From the NCBI GenBank assembly GCA_030377895.1, contig JAUCGB010000035.1, positions 1-37,248 on the forward strand: 37,248 nt of DNA, read 5' to 3'. A program made the translations under genes and the position numbers. Positions 9,483-16,923 of this stretch are shown piece by piece. Positions within the stretch are counted from its first letter, which is position 1. Each line of letters opens with the position of its first letter. The notes below the pieces were generated by a model, which was not told the DNA's origin, ran no database searches, and saw only the letters and a list, made by a program, of their open reading frames with translations. The DNA is from Anaerolineales bacterium HSG24 (GTDB taxonomy: Bacteria; Chloroflexota; Anaerolineae; 4572-78; J111).

Positions 9483-11249
9483 ATGATTAAGCCAGCCATG
9501 TGGCGTAAGTTTTATAACAAAATTAGTGTATTTTTTACCCCTATTTTACTGTTGTTTTTTGTTTTGGGTATTGTAGCAGGACTTCCCCAATTTACACCAT
9601 GGAAAATTCTGTTAATCGGGCTGTTAAATATATTTCTAGCCATCATTACAAGCCTCATTGTTCTCTCATTGGCAGGTCATTTTGTGGATGAGGTATATGG
9701 TTTGAATGATTTTGAGAAAGCAAAATGGTTTTTGATGCGCTTCAAATTTGGGCCACCAGAAATTCCGCCAATTAAGCTATTGAAGGAAGGCAAAGTTTTG
9801 GTGTGTCCCGATGACATCATCAATCGTATCGGTGGACCGGGGCACGTTATCGTTCGTAACGATACGGCGGTAGTGTTCCAGAAAAAGGGGCAACTGACCC
9901 GCGTAGGAAAACCTGGATTTTATCCTCTTGAACCATTTGAAAAAGTATACGATATTATTGACTTACGCCCCAAGCAATGGGAGTACTCGGTCGGTGCTAT
10001 GACCAGAGAAGGTATTCCCATCACCTGGAACATAGAAGTCCATTATCAGATTGACGACGGCGGACAAGAAGCAACTGAACAGGTTCCTTATCCATGCTCA
10101 GAGGAGGCTATTTTTCGGGCTACCACGCAAACATGGATCCGTGAGAAAGGTAGACTCCAGGACATGGACTGGGAAGGACGGTTAATAATCTCCAGCACGG
10201 AGGGACCTCTCCGTTCGCTTTTATCCAGACGTTATTTGGATGAGTTGGTTGGTGCTGATGAGCTAGCGGTCAGAGAATCTATCCAACAAGAAATGGAACA
10301 GATGCTTCGTAAAACGGCACCTTCTTTAGGCGCGAAAATCCTTCAGGTCAAGTTGCATAATTTACAAGTGCATGATGATGTAACCCAGCAATGGATAAAA
10401 ACTTGGCAACAACGCTGGCATCAATATTCAAAAAATAAGCTAATGCTACAACGTGTTGAAAATATCAAGACCCACGAATCATTGAAAGGTAAAAAAAACC
10501 TAGAACAGATCCGTGTTTTAGGGGAATCTCTTCAGTCGTTGGCTTCCAGACGAGTTGCTACCTCAATTGTTTTTATGCGTCTTTTCGAGGCGATGGATAC
10601 AATGTATTATGAACATGGTTCTCGTATATTTTTACCTGAGAAATTCTTAGAAATGTTCACGAAATTGGAGGATTTACTGGGAGACAAGTTATTTCAGGGA
10701 GAAGGCGAACCGGAAATGGACGAAGAAAATGGATATGGTCGCTCTAAAAATAACTCCCAATTTCGCTTACGTATACCTATAGTCAGAAAAGAAAAACCAA
10801 CCCAGAAAGACATCACTGGATATATCAAACAAATTGGTGATTTTACGTTTGAAATTGAAGGAAAAGACGAAAACCATGTACTAAAAGCAGAGTTATTAAA
10901 AGGAAACGAGTTTACAATTCAGGGAGATTATAGCTACTTTGCTATACAAGTTTCCGAAAACGGCATGGATGAAGCAAACATTTTCCCAGGAGACTATGTC
11001 ATTCTACAGATATCAAATCTTGTACCCCTCAGTCCGGCCCATAGGGATATTGCAGCAATCGTTATTTCTCGTAATAAGCTTGAAAAAGACACGATAACGC
11101 TTAGACGCGTCATGGGCGATGCCCAAACTCAACCTGCAAAAAATATTATCTTGACTCCCGAAAGCTCAAACTCTAAACTTAAACCCCAAGCCTTATCACA
11201 AGTAAAGATGGTAGGTATTGCTATGGCAGTGCTGAAAAACTTGAATTAG
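9483..11249 (+). CDS. SPFH/band 7 membrane protein with C-terminal inactive LexA/S24-like domain
   Basis: A 588-residue protein with two membrane segments at about 14-34 and 40-65. An SPFH-type domain runs from about 115 to 310 (G-G-P-G-H-V near 118, I-D-L-R-P near 159, T-R-E-G-I-P near 176), followed by a helical stretch to about 420. The last 140 residues read like the peptidase fold of LexA/S24 proteins: F-A-I-Q-V-S-E-N-G-M near 484-494, I-F-P-G-D-Y-V-I-L, T-L-R-R near 537-540, a L-T-P-E-S-S segment and a final V-G-I-A-M-A-V-L. In active members the first motif carries Ser (G-x-S-M) and the fourth carries Lys (T-x-K-R). Here they are Gly and Arg, so self-cleavage is not expected. The gene lies 108 bases after the first SPFH gene and 47 bases before the next. 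Confidence 0.75.
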   Translation: MIKPAMWRKFYNKISVFFTPILLLFFVLGIVAGLPQFTPWKILLIGLLNIFLAIITSLIVLSLAGHFVDEVYGLNDFEKAKWFLMRFKFGPPEIPPIKLLKEGKVLVCPDDIINRIGGPGHVIVRNDTAVVFQKKGQLTRVGKPGFYPLEPFEKVYDIIDLRPKQWEYSVGAMTREGIPITWNIEVHYQIDDGGQEATEQVPYPCSEEAIFRATTQTWIREKGRLQDMDWEGRLIISSTEGPLRSLLSRRYLDELVGADELAVRESIQQEMEQMLRKTAPSLGAKILQVKLHNLQVHDDVTQQWIKTWQQRWHQYSKNKLMLQRVENIKTHESLKGKKNLEQIRVLGESLQSLASRRVATSIVFMRLFEAMDTMYYEHGSRIFLPEKFLEMFTKLEDLLGDKLFQGEGEPEMDEENGYGRSKNNSQFRLRIPIVRKEKPTQKDITGYIKQIGDFTFEIEGKDENHVLKAELLKGNEFTIQGDYSYFAIQVSENGMDEANIFPGDYVILQISNLVPLSPAHRDIAAIVISRNKLEKDTITLRRVMGDAQTQPAKNIILTPESSNSKLKPQALSQVKMVGIAMAVLKNLN

Positions 11250-11296
11250 ACTGCTTTCCATGCCATAGCCCAATATCTAATCATGGAGATACTTTA

Positions 11297-11719
11297 ATGA
11301 GTAAACAAAACGATTGGCGGGCAATTCTAAATATCAACGGCTCACAAGAATCGCTTGATAACCTTGAAACATTGCAAGAAAAACTGTGTAATAATATCAC
11401 CCTCGCTGTTCAGGAAACATTAGGTGTAACCAGTTTAAGCGAGGTCGAAGTTACTGTAAATTTCGATAGCAACGCCACAGACGAAGAGTCGAAGAAAGCG
11501 TATGATGCGTCGGCCCATCTCGTACAGTTAATCACCTCAGACTTTGACGGAACATTGTACCCCTTTGCCTTGGCGTTGGGGAGTCGCGTCGAGGAATATA
11601 TCAAACATTTACAAAAAACGGGCAAACTTGAGCAAAAATTGAGTAATTTAAACATCGAAATGCACCAATGGATGACTGAGGTAGCCCGGACTTACGCTCG
11701 CACTGGAAAATGGCACTAA
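11297..11719 (+). CDS. Small helical protein of unknown function in SPFH cluster
   Basis: A 140-residue soluble protein with no signal peptide or membrane segment. Most of it is predicted helical, with leucine-rich amphipathic stretches at about 17-40 and 100-130. A D-F-D-G-T-L-Y string at about 83-89 superficially resembles the HAD phosphatase motif D-x-D-G-T, but it lies in mid-protein with none of the other HAD motifs, so I do not call it a HAD enzyme. It sits 47 bases after the SPFH/S24-like gene, and its last 10 bases overlap the start of the SGNH hydrolase gene, which suggests translational coupling. It may be a partner or adaptor of the neighbouring membrane proteins. Confidence 0.6.
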   Translation: MSKQNDWRAILNINGSQESLDNLETLQEKLCNNITLAVQETLGVTSLSEVEVTVNFDSNATDEESKKAYDASAHLVQLITSDFDGTLYPFALALGSRVEEYIKHLQKTGKLEQKLSNLNIEMHQWMTEVARTYARTGKWH

Positions 11720-13002
11720 CCATAAAATCATCCATTCGTTTGCCAATAATAACCGGCATTTGTCTGATTATTGTAGGTCTCATTGCTAACGAATGGATTT
11801 TAGTGCCTCTGCTATCGAGTGATAGACAAGTCGAACCCCGTAATATTGCCATTATTTGGGGTTTTGACCTACTATGCGTGAGCGCAGGATTGATTCTGCT
11901 CATCAGCCGTTCTTTTGTCACCTTGCTGAATGTTGCCATCGGTTTGGTGATGACACTGGTTCTGTTGTACGGGCTAGAGTGGTTCTTTTACTATCTCAAC
12001 AACCGTCCCCCGCCAACACCTTCGCTGAATCTCAACGCTTCCCCACCACCTGCGATTCAGCATGAGGGGGGGTACACTCATAACTTTTTTCATGATGACG
12101 AGTTACTCGGCTACAAACCCCGTCCCGAAGCACAGGTCGATTCGGTCAAAAAATTGGGTGATGAGGTACTGTATGATGTGATATACAGTATCGACGAGTA
12201 TAGTCGTCGCATCACCCCGATTGAAGTGGGTGGGGAAAAACGTCCGAAAACCATGCTCTTTTTTGGCGACTCCTTTATGTTTGGCGAGGGGGTGCAGGAC
12301 GACGAAACCTTGCCCTACTATGTGATCCACGAAGCCACCGAATATCAGCCCTACAACTACGGCTTTAGCGGCTACGGGCCTCAGCAGATGTTAGCGAAGT
12401 TACAAAGTGATAGTTTGATAGCCGAATTGCCCTCATTCAATGCATATAACGCATATAACGCATATAATGAGACGGTGTTGATATATGTCTTTATTGATGC
12501 CCATGTAGAGCGGGCTATCGGCTCGATGTATGTCCACAATGCTTGGGGCGACAGGATGCCCTACTACACTACCGACTGGTCAGGCAATCTGATTCGACAG
12601 GGAAATTTTACCACTGGCCGCCCGATTATCGCCACCCTGTACGAACAGCTTCCCAACAGCGAGATAGCCCGTTACTTTAACGTCACCATTCCGCCCCGTC
12701 TGACTGATCGTCATTATGGTTTTACCGCCCAACTGATTACCACGGCACGGGATACATTTCAAGAAAAATTTGACAGTGACCAGTTTTATGTCGTTGTCTA
12801 TCCCGATGAGGGGGACTATATTGAGGATATGTTTCCCCATTTTGAGGCTACTGGCCTAATCGTCCTAAATTATGACGAACGCATGAAACTCGACGTGGAG
12901 GAAGGGTTAGCCATCAAGGGGGACGGGCATCCTACCGGCAAAGCCCATCAGCAAGTGGCCCGTTGGATTGTAGAAGATTTAGGTATTGATGTTTCACCAT
13001 AA
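11710..13002 (+). CDS. Membrane-anchored SGNH/GDSL-family hydrolase
   Basis: A 430-residue protein. Three membrane segments lie in the first 95 residues, followed by a Pro-rich linker and an SGNH-hydrolase-like domain. Block I is F-F-G-D-S-F with the nucleophile at Ser188, a Y-G-F-S-G-Y-G block near 217-223 supplies the Gly, and block V is D-G-H-P with Asp405 and His407. Family members cleave or transfer acyl groups on lipids or glycans; the substrate here is unknown. The ATG overlaps the end of the previous gene by 10 bases, so translation is probably coupled. A threefold 9-base repeat at 12442 gives the residue string N-A-Y-N-A-Y-N-A-Y-N. The domain probably faces outside the membrane, to judge by the odd number of anchors. 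Confidence 0.75.
   Translation: MALTIKSSIRLPIITGICLIIVGLIANEWILVPLLSSDRQVEPRNIAIIWGFDLLCVSAGLILLISRSFVTLLNVAIGLVMTLVLLYGLEWFFYYLNNRPPPTPSLNLNASPPPAIQHEGGYTHNFFHDDELLGYKPRPEAQVDSVKKLGDEVLYDVIYSIDEYSRRITPIEVGGEKRPKTMLFFGDSFMFGEGVQDDETLPYYVIHEATEYQPYNYGFSGYGPQQMLAKLQSDSLIAELPSFNAYNAYNAYNETVLIYVFIDAHVERAIGSMYVHNAWGDRMPYYTTDWSGNLIRQGNFTTGRPIIATLYEQLPNSEIARYFNVTIPPRLTDRHYGFTAQLITTARDTFQEKFDSDQFYVVVYPDEGDYIEDMFPHFEATGLIVLNYDERMKLDVEEGLAIKGDGHPTGKAHQQVARWIVEDLGIDVSP
12442..12468 (+). repeat. Triplicated 9-bp unit inside SGNH gene
   Basis: Three adjacent copies of GCATATAAC (the third ends in T) add in-frame Ala-Tyr-Asn units to the hydrolase. A multiple of three keeps the frame open, and such a tract can gain or lose units by replication slippage. 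Confidence 0.85.
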
Positions 13003-13068
13003 ACTGAGCCGGTTTACGAGGTCGGTTTACGAAGACGTAAATCAATCATCGCAAATCGTAATTTTTGT

Positions 13069-13671
13069 ATGAGTTACGATCAATTTTCTTTAGCCGATAT
13101 ACAAACAAATTTTTCGCTGACGGTTCATCAAAGCAGATCGTTGTTTGAGGAGGTAATGCCACTTGAGGTGAGTGACCATCTGAAGGTTACCCTAAAAGAA
13201 AACATTCCTTTAGCCCTCAATATCAACACCGAAAAAGCGCGGTCAGAAATGTTGATCGTCCCCATGTTGATAGAGCTACGGAAACTGCTCCATCGCACCG
13301 TCAGCCTTTTTTCGGGCATATCATTAGATGTTGATGAAAGTAGAGGTTTGATGGGCATCTGCGACTATATGATTTGCAACAGTCCCAGTCATCTCTATGT
13401 CAACCGCCCAGTGATTGCCATTGTCGAGGCCAAAAACGAAAATATTAAAGCAGCCATTCCCAAATGTATCGCCAAAATGTACGCTGCCCAACAATCCAAT
13501 CAAGAGGAGTTGATCGATAATATTATGGGCATCATCAGTACGGGCAGTAGTTGGAAATTTCTGATTTTGGCTGAAAACAGTGTATTTGTTGACTATGATG
13601 AGTACCTCATCGAAAACCCGAACAAAATCCTCGCCATCGCCGTTGACCATGTGCGTAAAGTCAGCAGTTAA
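13069..13671 (+). CDS. PD-(D/E)XK-like protein of unknown function
   Basis: A 200-residue soluble protein. The centre has the spacing of a PD-(D/E)XK nuclease core: a helix with Glu60, then I-C-D-Y with Asp99, then a strand A-I-V-E-A-K with Glu120 and Lys122, followed by a helix with a conserved-looking Q-x-x-A-A pattern. Many proteins with this core in cyanobacteria and Chloroflexota are uncharacterised and lack shown nuclease activity, so the fold call is firmer than any function. It starts 66 bases after the SGNH gene, after a short imperfect direct repeat (GGTTTACGA, twice at 13011-13031), and is the last gene of the co-oriented run. Confidence 0.6.
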   Translation: MSYDQFSLADIQTNFSLTVHQSRSLFEEVMPLEVSDHLKVTLKENIPLALNINTEKARSEMLIVPMLIELRKLLHRTVSLFSGISLDVDESRGLMGICDYMICNSPSHLYVNRPVIAIVEAKNENIKAAIPKCIAKMYAAQQSNQEELIDNIMGIISTGSSWKFLILAENSVFVDYDEYLIENPNKILAIAVDHVRKVSS

Positions 13672-13746
13672 CTTAGTCATGCTGGTAGTCTGCCTTCGAC
13701 AAGCTCAGGCGGCGGATGCCGAAGTCTTGTCCAATTCCTAAACAAT

Positions 13747-14313
13747 ATGCACATCGGCCTCTACACCCTGTTTCTCACCCCCGGTCAAATTGGAGGCATT
13801 GAGACTTATGTCAACCAGCTATTCAGCCAGTTAGGTCAAATCGACCGTACCAATAGTTACACAATATTTGTCGGCCCATCTAATCAAAAACATTTTTACA
13901 GCAATATTCCAATTTTCAGTTAGTCAATTTGCCGTTTGTACCGCCCAATAGCTCGTTTTTGAAGCGGATACTGCGTAAATTTGGCCTGATGCCAAGTTAT
14001 GTCAGCCAGCAACTCAACCAATGCTCGCTTGACCTAATTCATTACCCCGGCACGACGATTGACCAGCTTGACTTGACCATCCCCTATGTCGTGACCATGC
14101 ACGATATTCAATATGAGTATCATCCCCAATTTTTTGACCACCATGAACCAAAACGTCGTCAAAAAAGTTATCTCCTCACTGCTGATAAGGCAAAACAGAT
14201 TATCACCATATCTCATTACACGCAAAAAACCATCCACAATCGCTACCATGTCCCGCTTGAAAAAATCAAAGTCATCTACCAAAAATTCGCATTTGTCCAT
14301 GTCCAGTCGATTT
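13747..14313 (+). pseudogene. Decayed GT4 glycosyltransferase (frameshifted, 3'-truncated)
   Basis: From ATG 13747 the frame encodes a typical GT4 N-terminus (M-H-I-G-L-Y-T-L-F then P-G-Q-I-G-G-I-E-T-Y-V), but it stops at TAG 13921. The rest continues in another frame from about 13920 (N-L-P-F-V-P-P, then D-L-I-H-Y-P-G, T-M-H-D-I-Q and I-I-T-I-S-H-Y-T), which is the usual order of the GT-B N-terminal domain. Similarity ends after K-I-K-V-I-Y near 14280, before the donor-binding C-terminal domain, and the remaining sequence abuts the end of the convergent minus-strand gene. About 180 residues remain of an expected 360-400. A single-base shift plus loss of the C-terminal half makes it non-functional. 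Confidence 0.8.
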
Positions 14314-15573
14314 TTAATCTTGAGCCAAATGTCGGGCAAAAAAATCGAGTGTAATATGGTACACCTTGTCCGTATCCTCGTCAGCCTCAGCCGCCATGAG
14401 ATAGTGACTAGCCCCATCAAAAAAGTAGGTTTCATGCACCGCACCGACCGCGGCTAGATTAGTCGCCAGTCGTTCACTTTGCTCAATCGGTACTACTTCG
14501 TCGCTTCGGCTGTGCAGAATGGCGAGGGGTGGAAAGTCGGGTCGAACATGATAAGCGGCAGAATATCGCCAATAGCGCATCATCTCACGGTCAGGAAAAC
14601 CAGCCGCGAGCATAATTTGGTCTAAGCCAAAGGGGGGAATGAATGTGCCAGATTCGAGATGATGCCGCATGGCGAACATGTCGGTTGGTGGGCCAAGCAG
14701 TAACGCGGCCTGAACATCCTGTCGTCGCTGGATAATCCGCTGGACATGGATGCTACTGAAACTGCCACCCAACAATCCCACTCGTTGACCATCACCATGT
14801 GGAAAAACATCACCTTGTGCCAAATCAATCAACCGTTCTAGCTCATCTAACTGCGCCTCAACCGCAAAGCTATAGGGTGGGCCAACAGCCAACACTGTAA
14901 ACCCGCCCGCAGTCAGAGGAATACTGGCGCACTCCCAACTGTCAACCGGGCCGGGATAAATCACCAGCAAAATAGGCAACCGAGCCGTGGTGGTGATGGG
15001 AGTGTAATAAAAAGTGAGTTGATTAGGCTGACCAGCATTATCAAAATAAACCTGACGACGATTAGCGGTGCTGACAAACGGCTCATAACAGGTTAGGCTA
15101 GTCGGCTCGCTCAAAGAGAAGCGTTGCGCGGGGCTGACTGAGTGGGGCGCAGTTAGTGACAATCGAATGGGGAGCATGGTAATCTGTCCGGCCTCAATCG
15201 TCACCGCCTCGCCCAACTGATTATCATAATCGGGCGCGCCAGCAGCAGGTTGATAGTTGCCCGCCGGAATACCATCAATCTGATAGCGGCCCTGATCATC
15301 AGTTCGACAGTGGTAGGTCGTGCCGTCCCACCGCGAAAGCAAAACCCATGCCCCAGATAACGGCTCACCATGTTGATTTGTGATCGTTCCGGTCAAAACT
15401 CCCGGCTCGCCCTGTTGTGGCTCGCCCACATAGTGCCACCACCAAGTTAGAGCCTGATATTGCAAACTATTCCGCACCGGCCAAACGGCAAGATGAGAGG
15501 TTGTTGCCAACCAAATTACACAGATGATGAGAAGTATTGTAATAATGAGCGCGAATAATCGTTTAAGTGACAT
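14314..15573 (-). CDS. Anchored alpha/beta hydrolase with carboxypeptidase-regulatory-like domain
   Basis: A 419-residue protein with an N-terminal membrane anchor or uncleaved signal at about 5-24. Residues about 58-140 form a CarboxypepD_reg-like beta-sandwich (G-T-I-T-N-Q-H-G-E-P-L-S-G-A, then D-D-Q-G-R-Y-Q-I). The rest is an alpha/beta hydrolase of the S9/dienelactone type: nucleophile Ser271 in G-G-S-F-S, Asp358 in S-R-S-D-E and His390 in G-A-S-H. The elbow reads G-x-S-x-S rather than the usual G-x-S-x-G. It is probably an extracytoplasmic esterase or peptidase of unknown substrate. It ends against the GT4 remnant, and its promoter region holds an interspersed repeat and a MITE-like element. 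Confidence 0.75.
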   Translation of the reverse strand: MSLKRLFALIITILLIICVIWLATTSHLAVWPVRNSLQYQALTWWWHYVGEPQQGEPGVLTGTITNQHGEPLSGAWVLLSRWDGTTYHCRTDDQGRYQIDGIPAGNYQPAAGAPDYDNQLGEAVTIEAGQITMLPIRLSLTAPHSVSPAQRFSLSEPTSLTCYEPFVSTANRRQVYFDNAGQPNQLTFYYTPITTTARLPILLVIYPGPVDSWECASIPLTAGGFTVLAVGPPYSFAVEAQLDELERLIDLAQGDVFPHGDGQRVGLLGGSFSSIHVQRIIQRRQDVQAALLLGPPTDMFAMRHHLESGTFIPPFGLDQIMLAAGFPDREMMRYWRYSAAYHVRPDFPPLAILHSRSDEVVPIEQSERLATNLAAVGAVHETYFFDGASHYLMAAEADEDTDKVYHITLDFFARHLAQD

Positions 15574-15574
15574 A

Positions 15575-15609
15575 GTTTCTCAACAAGTTTAAATATGCGA
15601 CACGGATAA
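15575..15609 (+). repeat. 35-bp interspersed repeat, copy 1
   Basis: GTTTCTCAACAAG, 11 unrelated bases, then GACACGGATAA. The same two words with the same 11-base gap occur on the minus strand at 31291-31325. It lies in the leader of the minus-strand hydrolase gene (start 15573) and next to MITE family 1 copy A. Confidence 0.6.
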
Positions 15610-15616
15610 ACGCTGA

Positions 15617-15778
15617 CTTAGTACCCGACAAAAAATTTAGCCTGAACTAATTAACACAGAGTTTCACAGAGGAACACAGAGTTTCACAGAGGAACACGGA
15701 GTTTCACAGAGGAAAAACGATTTTTTTTCTCTGTGTTACGGTTTTAGTTTTTTATGAATCACTTTGTCGGGTAACAAG
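15617..15778. mobile_element. MITE-like element, family 1, copy A
   Basis: The left end CTTAGTACCCGACA and right end TGTCGGGTAACAAG are imperfect inverted copies. The left interior has three CACAGAG-type arms at 15655-15714, and the right interior has the complementary CTCTGTG arm, so the whole unit can fold on itself. It matches copies B, C and D downstream. No target duplication is visible here (flanks AACGCTGA and TGCCCAAC), so this copy is old or rearranged. It encodes no protein. Confidence 0.75.
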
Positions 15779-16042
15779 TGCCCAACAAACTTTTGATTTT
15801 TAAGGCTTTAAAGTGTAGCAAACTCGTTATGAGAATCCAAACCTTCAGGTTTGTGATATAATAACGGCCAATCCTGAATACTCCAACAAAGACAGACTAT
15901 AACACAAATAGGTATCCTGTCAATGGACGATAGAGTTAGTCACATTCATTCATAATGCCGCTTACACTCATTTACCATTTATAATTCACCATTTACCATT
16001 TATAATTTCATTTGAACCATGCCGATTCGGATATGACCATAT
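15779..16042. other. Intergenic region with AT-rich word repeats
   Basis: No gene is seen. A run of repeated words (ACCATTTATAATT and CACCATTTACC variants) covers about 15969-16010. At 16013-16023 the sequence TGAACCATGCC equals the end of MITE family 2 (26302-26312), so this may be a remnant end of that family. The promoter for the pentapeptide-repeat gene should be here but I cannot place it. Confidence 0.45.
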
Positions 16043-16885
16043 ATGAGTTTACGAATTTTGGCTGATATGAGTATAATTGAGATGATGACCAACTATAACG
16101 CTTATCAACAACTTCTCCATTGGGTCGAACATCGAGACGATACCAACTTACAAGGGCTTGACCTAACTGGCTGTGACTTAAGCGGCCTAGATTTGAGCAG
16201 GGCGATGTTAGACCATGCCGTGCTGGTTGAGGCCAACCTACGGGGTACGAACCTCAGTCAGGCCAGTCTGAAATCGGCCCGGATTAAACGAGCCTGTCTG
16301 ATTGAGGCCAATTTGAGCCAAGCCAACCTGACGCAGGCTACCCTCGTTCGAGCAGACTTGAGCCGGGCCGATATGCGCCTAGCCAACTTACAACAAGCCC
16401 GTTTGATTGCCACTCGCCTGCATCAAACCGATTTACGGGCCGCCAACCTGCTTAAAGCCAAACTCAACGCGGCTGATTTAAGTAAGACGAATTTGACTGG
16501 CGCAACGCTGGCTCAGGTGGACGGTGCGGGGGCTAATCTGTACAAAACCAAAGGGTTATACGGTGGTAATCTACGTCAGATTATCCTATCCAGAGCCAAT
16601 TTAAGCCAGCTTAACCTCGCTGGTGCGTTTTTAGCTGAGGCGTTCTTGGCCGAGTCTGATTTGAGTCGCATCAACCTCGCGGGTGCGTTTTTGGGACGAG
16701 CCAAACTGACGCGAGCCAATCTGCGAGAGGCGAACTTGGCCGGAGCGAATCTGACTCAGGCTGACCTGCATGGGGCTGATCTGAGCGGCGCGATTTTACG
16801 CGGGGCCATCCTCAAGCAAGCCAATCTATTTGAGGCCAATCTGGACGGAGCCGATTTAGCCGGAACGTCACCGCTATCAATATAA
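16043..16885 (+). CDS. Pentapeptide-repeat protein
   Basis: A 280-residue protein whose residues about 38-275 are nearly continuous pentapeptide repeats of the A-(N/D)-L-x-x type (for example A-N-L-S-Q, A-D-L-S-R, A-N-L-A-G). Such repeats fold as a right-handed quadrilateral beta-helix. A less regular stretch occurs near 167-185 (A-G-A-N-L-Y-K-T-K-G-L-Y-G-G-N), as is common where such helices are interrupted. Some family members mimic DNA and bind gyrase, but nothing here points to that role. There is no signal peptide, so it is probably cytoplasmic. It ends in a heptamer repeat at 16883 and is followed 38 bases later by a CPBP protease gene. M at 16043 is used; ATG at 16067 is an alternative. 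Confidence 0.85.
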   Translation: MSLRILADMSIIEMMTNYNAYQQLLHWVEHRDDTNLQGLDLTGCDLSGLDLSRAMLDHAVLVEANLRGTNLSQASLKSARIKRACLIEANLSQANLTQATLVRADLSRADMRLANLQQARLIATRLHQTDLRAANLLKAKLNAADLSKTNLTGATLAQVDGAGANLYKTKGLYGGNLRQIILSRANLSQLNLAGAFLAEAFLAESDLSRINLAGAFLGRAKLTRANLREANLAGANLTQADLHGADLSGAILRGAILKQANLFEANLDGADLAGTSPLSI

Positions 16886-16909
16886 ATCATAAATCATAAA
16901 TCATAAATT
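16883..16909 (+). repeat. Heptamer tandem repeat TAAATCA
   Basis: Three full copies of TAAATCA plus a partial fourth follow one another, and the first TAA is the stop codon of the pentapeptide-repeat gene. It looks like slippage-prone AT-rich sequence filling the gap before the next gene. Confidence 0.8.
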
Positions 16910-16923
16910 GAGGTAAACAAACT

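Noticed and set aside
10920..11249. Active LexA-type repressor or peptidase
   Set aside because: There is no N-terminal DNA-binding domain, and the Ser and Lys positions are Gly and Arg.
11540..11560. HAD phosphatase motif D-F-D-G-T-L in the 140-residue protein
   Set aside because: It lies in the middle of a short helical protein, and the downstream HAD motifs (Thr/Ser, Lys, Asp-Asp) are absent.
13687..13710. CCTTCGACAAGCTCAGG word as a functional site
   Set aside because: This word is frequent in many environmental bacterial genomes. A single copy here gives no evidence of function.
14034..14444. Minus-strand frame opposite the GT4 remnant
   Set aside because: It overlaps both the recognisable GT4 sequence and the end of the alpha/beta hydrolase gene in another frame, and has no family features.
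15655..15714. Repeated CACAGAGTTTCACAGAGGAA words that could suggest a CRISPR array
   Set aside because: The units are adjacent without unique spacers and pair with an inverted arm in the same element. There are no cas genes.
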